From contig JBARBG010000094.1 of NCBI GenBank assembly GCA_049792815.1, positions 1 to 41,518 of the forward strand: a stretch of 41,518 nt of DNA, in the 5' to 3' direction. The position numbers were made by a program, and so were the translations under genes. Position 1 is the stretch's first letter, and each line of letters begins with the position of its first letter. Of this stretch, positions 24,812 through 32,737 are shown in pieces. A model generated the notes under the pieces. The model saw nothing but the letters and a program-made list of their open reading frames with translations, had not been told where the DNA came from and did no database searches. Source of the DNA: DAIDKA01 sp049792815. Lineage in GTDB: Bacteria > Pseudomonadota > Gammaproteobacteria > Steroidobacterales > Steroidobacteraceae.

Positions 24812-25443
24812 CGCGGCATCAGGGTGTTCGCGAATACCCGCCTGAAGGCTTCACCCACCTCAAGCGGATTCAGCGACGCATCCTTGTGATACCAGTGGCT
24901 GATCCAGTTCAGGGCGCCGGCGATGGCGAAGGCGGTCATTTTCGGATCGCAGTGTTGGACCGAACCGTCCTTGATGCCTTCCCTGATCAGGCCCCTGATG
25001 CGCTGGTCGATCTCCGACTTCAGCGCCTTGATGCGGCTGCTCATCGCGGGGCTGAGATCCTGATCTTCTGCGCGCACCATGCACCAGCCGAATTCCCCGG
25101 CAATTGCGCTGCCGTAATGGCTGATCAGGACCAGAAGCTTTTCGCGTGCGCATTCCTTCGAGTTGGCCAGTGCGCCGAACACTGACTTGATCTGGTCAAG
25201 GCCGGCACGAAAGCACTCAAACAGGATCTCCTCCTTGTTGGCCACGTAGTAGTAGATCGTCGGCTTGGTCACGTTCAGGGCCGTGGCGACGTCTTCCAGG
25301 GAGGTATTGTGGTAGCCGTGCTCGCGGAAGGCGCGCGCCGCCGCGAGAATGACCGCTTCACGCTTCAGCTGTCGCGACTTTTCCCGCGAGGCGCTCCACG
25401 GGGACGGGTTCGCCGCGGCGGGTCGGGGCGCAGGCTTTTTCAC
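24808..25443 (-). CDS. TetR/AcrR family transcriptional regulator
   Basis: The product is 211 residues from GTG 25443, with a basic Pro/Ala-rich lead (KKPAPRPAAANPSP) and then the TetR helix-turn-helix. AVILAAARAFREHGYHNTSLEDVATALNVTKPTIYYYVANKEEIL is the region, with the recognition helix in TKPTIYYYV. The C-terminal ligand/dimer domain is helical and ends IAGALNWISHWYHKDASLNPLEVGEAF, similar to acyl-CoA-responsive regulators. In-frame starts further upstream (to 25650) would read through a clear inverted repeat and are unlikely. Its stop overlaps that of icmF inside one CTAG. The neighbourhood suggests control of icmF by an acyl-CoA. Confidence 0.9.
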   Translation of the reverse strand: MKKPAPRPAAANPSPWSASREKSRQLKREAVILAAARAFREHGYHNTSLEDVATALNVTKPTIYYYVANKEEILFECFRAGLDQIKSVFGALANSKECAREKLLVLISHYGSAIAGEFGWCMVRAEDQDLSPAMSSRIKALKSEIDQRIRGLIREGIKDGSVQHCDPKMTAFAIAGALNWISHWYHKDASLNPLEVGEAFRRVFANTLMPR

Positions 25444-25466
25444 CCGCGGATTATGGACCGGTATGA

Positions 25467-25486
25467 AACCTACCGGCAAGTAGGTT
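25467..25486. promoter_or_regulatory. Inverted repeat upstream of tetR, probable autoregulatory operator
   Basis: AACCTAC (25467-25473) and GTAGGTT (25480-25486) are exact reverse complements separated by six bases. The site lies 24-43 bases before the GTG start of the TetR gene and also upstream of the divergent secreted-protein gene, so it could control both. The overlapping GGTTAC at 25484-25489 recalls the icmF half-sites but is not the same palindrome. Confidence 0.6.
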
Positions 25487-25570
25487 ACGGGATCGACGGT
25501 GCGTCGGCTCTGGACACGACAGTGGTGCCCGACGTTTACTAGCCGCCGGAGCCTGGCGGAGAACGGATTC

Positions 25571-26113
25571 ATGTGGCGCGCAGTTCTGATGGTCGGCTGT
25601 CTTGGAGTGCAATGGGGCACGTCGCTGGCGAGTGCGCCCACCGACTGCATGGATTCCTGCGCGGTACTGAAATCCGAAGCGGCCCGTCTCGCCTGCTTCG
25701 ATCAGGAACTCGAGCGCCGTAAGACGGCGAGTCCGAATCGCGTCTGCACGCTGCCCGTACCCGCGGCCGCACCTGCACCTTCAGCGGCAGCGGCACCCGC
25801 ACCTGCACCGGCGCCAGCACCTGCGCTGGCAACGGCGACCCCTCCAGCGCCCGCGGCAGTGCCGGCGACGAGCGCTGCTCAACGATCGGCCCGTCCGCAA
25901 CCCATCAGCGCACGGGTCGTTGCCATTGCCAAGGAATCTGCCGGTATCGTCACGATCACGCTGGACAACGGGCAGGTCTGGGAGCAGACCGAGACCCGCG
26001 CAGGCTTCAGGGTCTTGCTGCACCACGGCGTAACGATTGCACCCGGAGTGTTTGGTTCGTACCTGCTGACAACGGAGGACCACAGGACGGCACGAGTGCG
26101 TCGGATTCGCTAG
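25571..26113 (+). CDS. Secreted protein with Ala/Pro-rich linker, function unknown
   Basis: From ATG 25571 the product is 180 residues. A signal peptide (about 1-22, ending SLASA) precedes CMDSCAVLKSEAARLACFDQELER, a Cys-containing helix common in small secreted proteins of proteobacteria (the form C..L....ARLACFD). Residues of about 57-105 are almost only Ala, Pro and Thr, a flexible linker. The C-terminal 70 or so residues (ISARVVAIAKESAGIVTITL, then QVWEQTETR and GVFGSYLL) look like a small beta domain. I know no function for it. It is divergent from tetR. Confidence 0.75.
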   Translation: MWRAVLMVGCLGVQWGTSLASAPTDCMDSCAVLKSEAARLACFDQELERRKTASPNRVCTLPVPAAAPAPSAAAAPAPAPAPAPALATATPPAPAAVPATSAAQRSARPQPISARVVAIAKESAGIVTITLDNGQVWEQTETRAGFRVLLHHGVTIAPGVFGSYLLTTEDHRTARVRRIR

Positions 26114-26131
26114 GCACTGTCCGGGCTTGAA

Positions 26132-26161
26132 TTGAAACGGGAATCCACTCGGGCTTAGAAT
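26132..26161 (+). promoter_or_regulatory. Candidate promoter of the tfdA-like/MFS pair
   Basis: TTGAAA at 26132-26137 and TAGAAT at 26156-26161 are good -35 and -10 matches with an 18-base spacer. The start would be near 26168, giving a leader of about 23 bases to GTG 26191. Confidence 0.55.
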
Positions 26162-26175
26162 CAAAGCATGCTTTG
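26162..26175. promoter_or_regulatory. Perfect 14-base palindrome at the transcription start
   Basis: CAAAGCATGCTTTG is fully self-complementary and directly follows the -10 box, covering the predicted start point. A repressor bound here would block transcription. The neighbouring MarR-type regulator is a candidate. Its core AAGCATGCTT also occurs in the hfq leader (9120-9129). Confidence 0.55.
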
Positions 26176-26190
26176 CAACCGGATTGGCCC

Positions 26191-27054
26191 GTGACGCTGA
26201 CTGCAAAGGTGCTGGGCAACGGCTTTGTGGCGGAAGTGCAGGGGGTGGATTTTTCCAGACCCGTCACGGCGGCGACGCAGCGTGAGATTACGCACTTCCT
26301 GGATCTTTACGCAGTGGTGGTCTTCAGGGCCACCGGACTTGACGATGCAGGGCATATCGCCTTCAGCCGTCTGTTGGGCGATCTTGAGCTTTCGCCCCGG
26401 CTTTTCGGTCCTAAGGGCAGTCGCTTCGACCATCCGGAGCTCTTCGACGCCGGCAATGTCGACCGCGAGGGTCGGATCCTGATCGATGAGCGCCGACGCA
26501 TGTACAACAAGGGCAACGCCCTGTGGCACACGGACTCATCGTTCAATCCGCACCGGGCCGCCTATTCGCTCCTGCTTGCGCATCAGGTGCCGCCGGCGGG
26601 CGGAGACACGGATTTCGCCGACATGCGGGCTGCCTATGCGGCCCTGCCGAAGGACACCCAGAGTAAGATCGAAGGGTGCATCGTTGAGCATTGGCTGTGG
26701 CATTCGCGCATGTTGGCGGGCTATCCCGACCCCACGCCCCAGGAGCGCGCCGCCAAGCCCCCCGCACAGCACCGCCTCGTCCAGCCGCATGGAGCCTCGG
26801 GCCGCAAGACCTTGTATATTGCAGCGCACGCATCGCAGATTGTGGGCTGGCCTGAGGAGCAGGGACGCCAGCTGCTGGACGAGTTGATGCGCTTCGCCAC
26901 CCAGCCGCAGTTCACCTGCGCGGTGCAGTGGCAGCAACGGGGAGACCTCGTCATCTGGGACAATCGCTGCACCATGCACCGCGCGACGCCATTTGCGGAC
27001 ACTTTGTATCCGCGGGACATGCGACGCACCACGGTATATGACCCCATCGCCTGA
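26191..27054 (+). CDS. TfdA-like 2-oxoglutarate/Fe(II)-dependent dioxygenase
   Basis: Members of this family hydroxylate and cleave aryloxyalkanoates or taurine-like compounds with 2-oxoglutarate and Fe(II). GTG 26191 gives 287 residues, the same length I recall for TfdA. The iron ligands fall at H113 and D115 (HTDSSF) and H263 (WDNRCTMHR). RDMRRTTV (275-282) provides the 2-oxoglutarate arginine. FADMRAAYAAL and ATQPQFTCAVQW also follow TfdA closely, more than TauD. TTG 26173 would extend it by six residues but lies in a palindrome. The following permease gene overlaps its 3' end, suggesting uptake of the substrate. The actual substrate is unknown. Confidence 0.9.
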   Translation: MTLTAKVLGNGFVAEVQGVDFSRPVTAATQREITHFLDLYAVVVFRATGLDDAGHIAFSRLLGDLELSPRLFGPKGSRFDHPELFDAGNVDREGRILIDERRRMYNKGNALWHTDSSFNPHRAAYSLLLAHQVPPAGGDTDFADMRAAYAALPKDTQSKIEGCIVEHWLWHSRMLAGYPDPTPQERAAKPPAQHRLVQPHGASGRKTLYIAAHASQIVGWPEEQGRQLLDELMRFATQPQFTCAVQWQQRGDLVIWDNRCTMHRATPFADTLYPRDMRRTTVYDPIA

Positions 27055-28459
27055 TACGGCAGTGTTGGGGTTGCCGCTGGCACAGGATGCGGCGCTCGGC
27101 GAATCCGGGCTGGTGCATGACGCCGCGCCGCTTGCTTCGATTGATGTCTCGGCCATCATCGAAACGCAACGATTGAATGGCTTCGTCATTCGTCTGGTGG
27201 TCATCTCCTGGCTGGTTACGTTTCTCGATGGGTTCGATCTCAACGCGATCGCCTTCGTGGCGCCGTATCTGAAGACGGCCTACCGCTTCGACAATCCGAC
27301 CTTGGGCGCGGTCTTCGCCAGCGGCAGCGCGGGCGCGCTGCTGGGCGGTGTGTTGTTTGGCTTTCTCGGCGATAAGGTCGGGCGGCGCCGCGCCATCATG
27401 GCCTCGGTAGGTTTGTTCGGCCTCTTCACGCTGTTCCTGGCGCTGGCTGATCGTTACTGGGAACTGATGTTCATGCGCTTCGTCGGCGGGATTGCACTGG
27501 GCGGCGCACTGCCGCTCATCTGGGCGCTGAGCATCGAGTATGTGCCGGTGCGGTTCCGCGCCACTGTGGTGACGCTGATCATGCTGGGCTACGGACTGGG
27601 CGTGTCGGTGGCCGGACCGGTGTCGGTGGCGCTGATTCCCCGCTTCGGGTGGCAGTCCGTTTTCATTTGCGGTGGTGCCGTCTCGCTGGCGGCGGCGCTG
27701 GTCGTATTCCTCAAGCTGCCAGAATCCCTGAGGTTTCTGGCCCATCGCGGTGATGACCCGGAGCGCATGCTGCGCATCGTCCGGCGCCTCATTCCAAATC
27801 GGCGCATCGAGGCCTCGCAGCTGGTTCTGGCACCCGCCCCGGCAACGCCGCGATCGCGTGGTCCGGCGGTGCTTTTCGACGGGTACCTGCGCTGGCTCAC
27901 GCCTCTGTTGTGGCTGGTGTTTGCCGCCAGTTCCATGACGATGTATTTCTTTACTGCATGGGGCCCCATCGTGATGGAACAGATGGGCCTGAGCCGCACC
28001 AGCGCGGCGTTGTCCATTTCCGCGAATTCCATCGCCAGTGCCATCGGCGGCATCGCCGTGATGCGTTTCACCGATCGCCTGGGGGCCGCGAGCCTGGCGG
28101 TCATGCCGGCCATCGCGGTACCGCTGCTGATCGTGACGGGGCTGATGCATCTTAATGTCGGTCTCGTCATGGCACTGACCACTGCGATGTACCTGCTGCT
28201 CGGCGGCAACCACTATGGTGTGCAGAGCATCCTGGGGCTGTACTACCCGACGGCGGAACGTGCACGCGGTGCCGGCTGGGCGTCGAGCATTGGCAAGGTG
28301 GGCGGCGTCGCCGCCACCTTGCTCGGCGGCTGGCTGCTCTCGTCCCATCTCATCGGCCGCTCTCCCTTTTTGTTGCTGGCAGTATTTCCCATCGTGGTCT
28401 GCCTGGGCGTGCTGGGCATCGCTGCAATTGCACGCCGCGGGAATCTGCGCGACGCCTGA
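27038..28459 (+). CDS. MFS permease, AAHS (aromatic acid:H+ symporter) type
   Basis: The 473-residue inner-membrane protein has about twelve hydrophobic segments. FLDGFDLNAIAF in the first membrane segment is the DGFD/DGYD signature of the AAHS family (PcaK, BenK and the 2,4-D permease TfdK). GFLGDKVGRRRAIM is the MFS loop 2-3 motif. PLIWALSIEYVPVRFRATVV is in the first half and YPTAERARGAGWASSIGKVGG in the second. It starts at ATG 27038 inside the dioxygenase gene (17-base overlap), so the two are coupled. It likely imports the dioxygenase substrate, an aromatic or aryloxy acid. Confidence 0.9.
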   Translation: MTPSPDTAVLGLPLAQDAALGESGLVHDAAPLASIDVSAIIETQRLNGFVIRLVVISWLVTFLDGFDLNAIAFVAPYLKTAYRFDNPTLGAVFASGSAGALLGGVLFGFLGDKVGRRRAIMASVGLFGLFTLFLALADRYWELMFMRFVGGIALGGALPLIWALSIEYVPVRFRATVVTLIMLGYGLGVSVAGPVSVALIPRFGWQSVFICGGAVSLAAALVVFLKLPESLRFLAHRGDDPERMLRIVRRLIPNRRIEASQLVLAPAPATPRSRGPAVLFDGYLRWLTPLLWLVFAASSMTMYFFTAWGPIVMEQMGLSRTSAALSISANSIASAIGGIAVMRFTDRLGAASLAVMPAIAVPLLIVTGLMHLNVGLVMALTTAMYLLLGGNHYGVQSILGLYYPTAERARGAGWASSIGKVGGVAATLLGGWLLSSHLIGRSPFLLLAVFPIVVCLGVLGIAAIARRGNLRDA

Positions 28460-28545
28460 GTCGGCAGTGTCGGCAATGTCTGGTTCAGATCGAGTGAGCA
28501 TGCGATGATGCGAAGTTGAGCTCCATCTGGCGAGAGGGGATGCGC

Positions 28546-29130
28546 ATGGCGCAGCGGAACAAGAAAAGACATAAGACGGCCCGTAAGTCGCCACCTGCCG
28601 CGTTACCCAAAAGGCGCAATCCAGTGCGTTGGCTGCCGGACGTCACCTCCAGCGGAGAACTGGTCTTGCGCCGCACTCAGCCCACGACGCAGCCGGAAAG
28701 GGAGGACATGAACTATCCGTTCTCGCAGGGCCTGACCTTCGTCGCGCGACGCTGGCGCAACCTGATGAACGAGGAGCTGCGCGCGGCGGGCCAGAGCCAG
28801 GCGCGTTGGGGAACGCTCTACTGGATTACGGTTTTCGGCGATACCGTCAATCAGACCGAGCTTGCGGACCGAATCGGCGTGGAGCAACAGACGCTCGGGC
28901 GGGTGTTGCGCGACCTTGAGTCCGCAGGTGTCATCACGCGTGTCTCCGGAGTCGGCGATCGGCGCGCCAAGGTGATCAGGTTGACCGCCGCCGCCGAGCC
29001 CCTGATGCGCAAAATCAACGCCATTCAGGACCGGGTGCGTGCGCAATTGCTGAACGGCATTTCGCGCCGCGAACTCGAAGGCTGCATGGCCGTGTTCGCC
29101 AAGATTCTCTCGAATATCGACGGCCATTGA
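28546..29130 (+). CDS. MarR family transcriptional regulator with basic N-terminal extension
   Basis: The MarR winged-helix domain begins at about MNYPFSQGLTFVARRWRNLM. NQTELADRIGVEQQTLGRVLRDLE is the recognition helix region and GDRRAKVIRLT the wing. From ATG 28546 (behind GAGAGG 28532-28537) the product is 194 residues and carries a 54-residue Lys/Arg-rich extension (KKRHKTARK, ALPKRR). ATG 28708, also preceded by a purine run, gives a standard 140-residue MarR protein, and the two starts cannot be separated by eye. It likely controls the flanking dioxygenase/permease genes, the receptor, or both; MarR proteins usually respond to phenolic ligands. Confidence 0.88.
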   Translation: MAQRNKKRHKTARKSPPAALPKRRNPVRWLPDVTSSGELVLRRTQPTTQPEREDMNYPFSQGLTFVARRWRNLMNEELRAAGQSQARWGTLYWITVFGDTVNQTELADRIGVEQQTLGRVLRDLESAGVITRVSGVGDRRAKVIRLTAAAEPLMRKINAIQDRVRAQLLNGISRRELEGCMAVFAKILSNIDGH

Positions 29131-29468
29131 TTCGCGGCGTACCGCTGCGAACTTCACCTCAGTCCCGCACTGCAGCATCCTGCCGCGGCAATGTGCCATT
29201 GACAGGTCAACTGAGCGTTTACGGGCGTTGACCCATTCGACCAATCAGAAGCATACTTTGGATTATGGAAGGTTACCTTCTTAGTCTGGCGGGTCATCGG
29301 ATCACGTGCTTCCAGCCCGGTCTTGGCCTGGGGCGCGGCGGCAATGAGCGTCACATTCATGAGGGGGGTTCAGTGAGATAACCATCTGATGCGCAAGATT
29401 GTCGGGGCGCACATGGGGCGCCCAGTCAGCTAAACAACCGTATAAAGATGAGCCAGGGGGTAGAAGTC
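29131..29468 (+). other. 338-base intergenic leader of the TonB receptor
   Basis: No gene is apparent. A promoter candidate is TTGACC (29229-29234), 17 bases, then CATACT (29252-29257). Immediately downstream, GAAGGT-T-ACCTTC (29268-29280) is a 13-base inverted repeat at a position suited to a repressor. A second TTGACA (29199-29204) has no matching -10. GGGGCGC is repeated at about 29405 and 29415. The long leader may hold further control elements that I cannot identify. Confidence 0.45.
29268..29280. promoter_or_regulatory. Inverted repeat GAAGGT-T-ACCTTC
   Basis: Exact six-base arms around one central base lie about five bases after the predicted start point of the TonB receptor promoter. 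The size and position suit a dimeric regulator such as the MarR protein encoded just upstream. Confidence 0.45.
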
Positions 29469-32400
29469 ATGACGACACGCAAGGTGACGTCCACGTCACG
29501 GTCGGTTTCTGGGAAAGGTTCCCGCCAATATTTGATTTCAGTGGCGGTGGCTGCGGCCATCGCCGTCAGCAGCGCGCCGCGGCACTCATTTGCGGCGGAC
29601 GCATCGACCGACGTCCCAGCGCCTGCCGCGCAGGATCAGGCCATCACCGAAGTGGTTGTCACCGGTTCGCGTATCAAGCGCACCCGCGACCTTGATGCCC
29701 CGAGCCCGATCACGACCATCAGCAGCGAGACGCTCGAGAATTCGTCCTCAACCGGAATCGAGTCGGTCCTGAACCAGCAACCGCAGTTCGTGCCGCAGAA
29801 CACCCAATTTACCTCCGGTGTCCAATCATCACCCACGCAGACACCTGGCGCGGCTACGCTCAGCCTGCGCGGGCTGGGCTCGAACCGTAACCTGGTTCTG
29901 GTCGACGGCCAGCGGTGGCAGCCCACCAACGCGACTCTGGCGGTGGATGTCAATACGATTCCCGTGGCAGCCGTGGAAAGCGTGGAGACCATCACCGGCG
30001 GTGCCTCGGCGGTATACGGTCCGGATGCCATGGCAGGCGTCGTGAACTTCGTTCTGAAGAAGAACTTCCAGGGCGTGGATGTCGACATCCAACGTGGCGA
30101 AACCGCCAAGGGCGATGGCGGCGAAACCCGTGCCAGCGTGCTGATGGGAATGAACGGAGTGGATGGTCGCGGCAACATGATGCTGGGACTGGACTGGACC
30201 AAGCGCGATCCGGTCTACCAGGACAATCGCAGCTTCTACTCCGACGGGTGGATTGATCCGGGCCATCCCAGTGGCGGCTTCATCTATGCGCCATCCTATG
30301 CTCCGGCGAGCGATCCCTCGTTGCCGTCACAAGCGGCCCTCAACGCGGCGTTTCCAACCGGAGCCCCGGGTACCGTCACGCCCGGCACACAGGTCTACTT
30401 CAATGCCGATGGCACACCCTTCGTGTCGATAGCGGGAGGTCTGGGCTACGACGGACCGCTCAATTCCCTGGCGCCCGGTCGTTATTCTGCGATCACGTTG
30501 CTCAACGGCCAGACCTCTTCGCCGAACAATCTGAGTCAGTCCTACACCGGGGGTTACGTCTCCGTGCCGCTGGAACGGCACTCATTATTCGCGCACGGAA
30601 CGTTCAACTTCAACGACTATGTAAGCGCATACGGCCAGATCAACTACAGCAATATCCAGGTGGAGACTCAGGGTGCAGGGCCGTCGCCTGCCATCACCAT
30701 CTGGGCGACGTCGATACCGCGCTACAATTCGGCCACGCCGGGCGCGCCCCAGGATTCCACCTGGCTGCCGCCGTCGCTGCTAGCATTGCTGAACTCACGT
30801 TCCAATCCGAACGCCAACTGGACCCTGTATCAGTCGACGGACTATCTGGGCGGGGAAACCGTGTTGAACTCGACGAATGTGTGGCAGGCGACCGCAGGTC
30901 TCAAGGGCAAGTTGCCATTCCGCGACTGGACCTGGGACATCTACGGGTCGCAGGGTCAAACGCACGATGAGGCCGATTACACGGGCTTGCCCTCCCTGCA
31001 GCGCCTCGCCTACCTCGATGCGCTGCCGGACTTCGGCAAGGGCGCCAGTATTTCCTCCCCGCCCGGAACTCCTTTCGGCTATGGCGAAAGCTGCACCAGC
31101 GGCCTGCCGGTCTTCCAGTCCTTCACGCCGTCCGCCGACTGCGTGCAGAGCATCACGGATCCGCTGAAGAACGAGTCCACTCTGAAACAGACCATCGTTG
31201 AAGGCTACATCCAGGGCATGCTCTGGCAACTGCCGGCGGGCGAAGCGCGCTTCGATCTGGGCGCCACGTACCGCGGCGATGAGTACAACTTCAGTCCCGG
31301 TAATCCGGTAGGCGCCATCACCGACAATCCAGTGGGTGTGTTTCCCTCGAACTATACCGGCGGCGACATCAGCGTGAAGGAGGCCTACACCGAGCTGCTG
31401 ATACCGGTCCTCAAGCGGCTGGAACTGGAACTCGGTTATCGCGAGTCAGATTTCAATACAGCCGGCGACAAGGGCACCTACAAGGCGATGTTTACCTGGA
31501 AGGCTCTGGATGAGCTGACCTTCCGCGGTGGATTCCAGGCCGCAACCCGGGCGCCCAATGTTGCAGAGCTGTACACGGGACCCACGCAGAACGTGGTGTT
31601 CTTCCCGCAGGAAGACCCCTGCTCGGCGACCACACTGGCGCCCTGGGGCAACGTGGCCAGCAATCCGAATCGCCTCAAAGTCCAGGGGCTGTGCGAGGCG
31701 CTCATCGGTAATATGACCTCGCAGTTCAACACCCAGACTTACAACGCGGCGACGCTCGGTTCAGGCCCCAACGGCTGGACGCGCCAGAGCCCGACGTTCT
31801 TCCCGCTGGAAATCGAGGTCAATACCGGGAATCCGAAGGTAAAGCCGGAAGTGGGTAGAACCTTCACCTTCGGTGCTGTGATCACCGACCCCTTCGGCGT
31901 GAGCGGGCTCACGTCCACGGTGGATCTCTATCGCATCGTGATCTCGGACACGATTTCGCCGGAGTCATCGATCACTGTGTACAACGACTGCTTCAATTAT
32001 AACGGAAGCAGTAATCCGACCTATTCGGTCACCAACCCCAGTTGCCAGTTGATCCAGCGCAATCCGATCACGGGCGATCGTGCATCCGTCACGGCGTTGT
32101 ATTCCAACCTGGGCACTCTGAAGACGCAGGGCCTCGATCTCGCGCTGAACTGGGCACACGAATTCGGGCCGGGCACTTTTGCAGCCGGTACCGACTTCAA
32201 CTACATAAACGAGTTCGAGTACCAGACCCAACCGGGGTCTCCGTTTGTGAACGCCAAGGGGACTCTTGATACGGTGGCTGGTGCGGCCGGTGCTGGCGGC
32301 CTGTTCGACTATCGCGCCATCACGCACATTCAGTACACCTGGCAGGCGCTCACGGCGGGATTGGGCTGGGAGCATCTGTCTAGCATCAAGGATGCTTCGG

Positions 32401-32639
32401 CTTCAACCAATCCCACCACCAAGGTTCTCGGAGTGCCGGCGTACAATCTGTTCAACTTTTACAGTAATTACGACTTCGGCAAGGTCAGCGTACGCTTCGG
32501 TATCGACAATCTGTTCAACAAGCAGCCGCTGGTTGTCGGAAACGATCCGGGAGTCACCGACGCCTCCGGCCTGACCAACCCGGGCCTCTACGATCCGTTG
32601 GGCATTCGATTCTATGTCGGCGTAAAGGCCACCTTATAA
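29469..32639 (+). CDS. TonB-dependent outer-membrane receptor
   Basis: The 1056-residue receptor takes up a ligand across the outer membrane using TonB energy. From ATG 29469 there is a signal peptide with a long twin-Arg-free n-region (cleavage near SFAADA). Then comes a TonB-box-like EVVVTGSRIKR and a plug domain (SLRGLGSNRNLVLVDGQRW, TITGGASAVYGPDAMAGVVNFVLKK). A long barrel follows, with TFRGGFQAATRAPNVAELY and the terminal GIRFYVGVKATL. The large size is typical of receptors for plant or aromatic carbohydrates and oligomers in soil bacteria, as well as for siderophores. ATG 29448 is an alternative start. The gene ends in a strong terminator, so it is probably its own transcript. Confidence 0.93.
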   Translation: MTTRKVTSTSRSVSGKGSRQYLISVAVAAAIAVSSAPRHSFAADASTDVPAPAAQDQAITEVVVTGSRIKRTRDLDAPSPITTISSETLENSSSTGIESVLNQQPQFVPQNTQFTSGVQSSPTQTPGAATLSLRGLGSNRNLVLVDGQRWQPTNATLAVDVNTIPVAAVESVETITGGASAVYGPDAMAGVVNFVLKKNFQGVDVDIQRGETAKGDGGETRASVLMGMNGVDGRGNMMLGLDWTKRDPVYQDNRSFYSDGWIDPGHPSGGFIYAPSYAPASDPSLPSQAALNAAFPTGAPGTVTPGTQVYFNADGTPFVSIAGGLGYDGPLNSLAPGRYSAITLLNGQTSSPNNLSQSYTGGYVSVPLERHSLFAHGTFNFNDYVSAYGQINYSNIQVETQGAGPSPAITIWATSIPRYNSATPGAPQDSTWLPPSLLALLNSRSNPNANWTLYQSTDYLGGETVLNSTNVWQATAGLKGKLPFRDWTWDIYGSQGQTHDEADYTGLPSLQRLAYLDALPDFGKGASISSPPGTPFGYGESCTSGLPVFQSFTPSADCVQSITDPLKNESTLKQTIVEGYIQGMLWQLPAGEARFDLGATYRGDEYNFSPGNPVGAITDNPVGVFPSNYTGGDISVKEAYTELLIPVLKRLELELGYRESDFNTAGDKGTYKAMFTWKALDELTFRGGFQAATRAPNVAELYTGPTQNVVFFPQEDPCSATTLAPWGNVASNPNRLKVQGLCEALIGNMTSQFNTQTYNAATLGSGPNGWTRQSPTFFPLEIEVNTGNPKVKPEVGRTFTFGAVITDPFGVSGLTSTVDLYRIVISDTISPESSITVYNDCFNYNGSSNPTYSVTNPSCQLIQRNPITGDRASVTALYSNLGTLKTQGLDLALNWAHEFGPGTFAAGTDFNYINEFEYQTQPGSPFVNAKGTLDTVAGAAGAGGLFDYRAITHIQYTWQALTAGLGWEHLSSIKDASASTNPTTKVLGVPAYNLFNFYSNYDFGKVSVRFGIDNLFNKQPLVVGNDPGVTDASGLTNPGLYDPLGIRFYVGVKATL

Positions 32640-32670
32640 CGAGGCTGAAGATGGCGGCCGCTTGAGTACA

Positions 32671-32710
32671 GGGGCGGTGAACCGCGAGGTTAACCGCCCC
32701 GTTGTATTTT
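32671..32710 (+). terminator. Rho-independent terminator after the TonB receptor
   Basis: GGGGCGGT (32671-32678) pairs with ACCGCCCC (32693-32700). Inside, after a G.A mismatch and an A-T pair, ACC (32681-32683) pairs with GGT (32688-32690), closed by the GNRA tetraloop GCGA. The hairpin is followed by GTTGTATTTT. It is the clearest intrinsic terminator in the window. Confidence 0.85.
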
Positions 32711-32737
32711 GGACGGCTGAATCATAAGCTCCTCGTA

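Noticed and set aside
25751..25890. Repetitive GCACCTGC-like units resembling a repeat array
   Set aside because: They are in-frame Ala/Pro codons of a protein linker, irregular in length and with no spacers, so not a CRISPR or other DNA repeat array.
26951..28594. 547-codon minus-strand open frame opposite the MFS gene
   Set aside because: The frame is extremely rich in His, Gln and Arg, a signature of antisense to a hydrophobic membrane-protein gene; the permease is the real gene.
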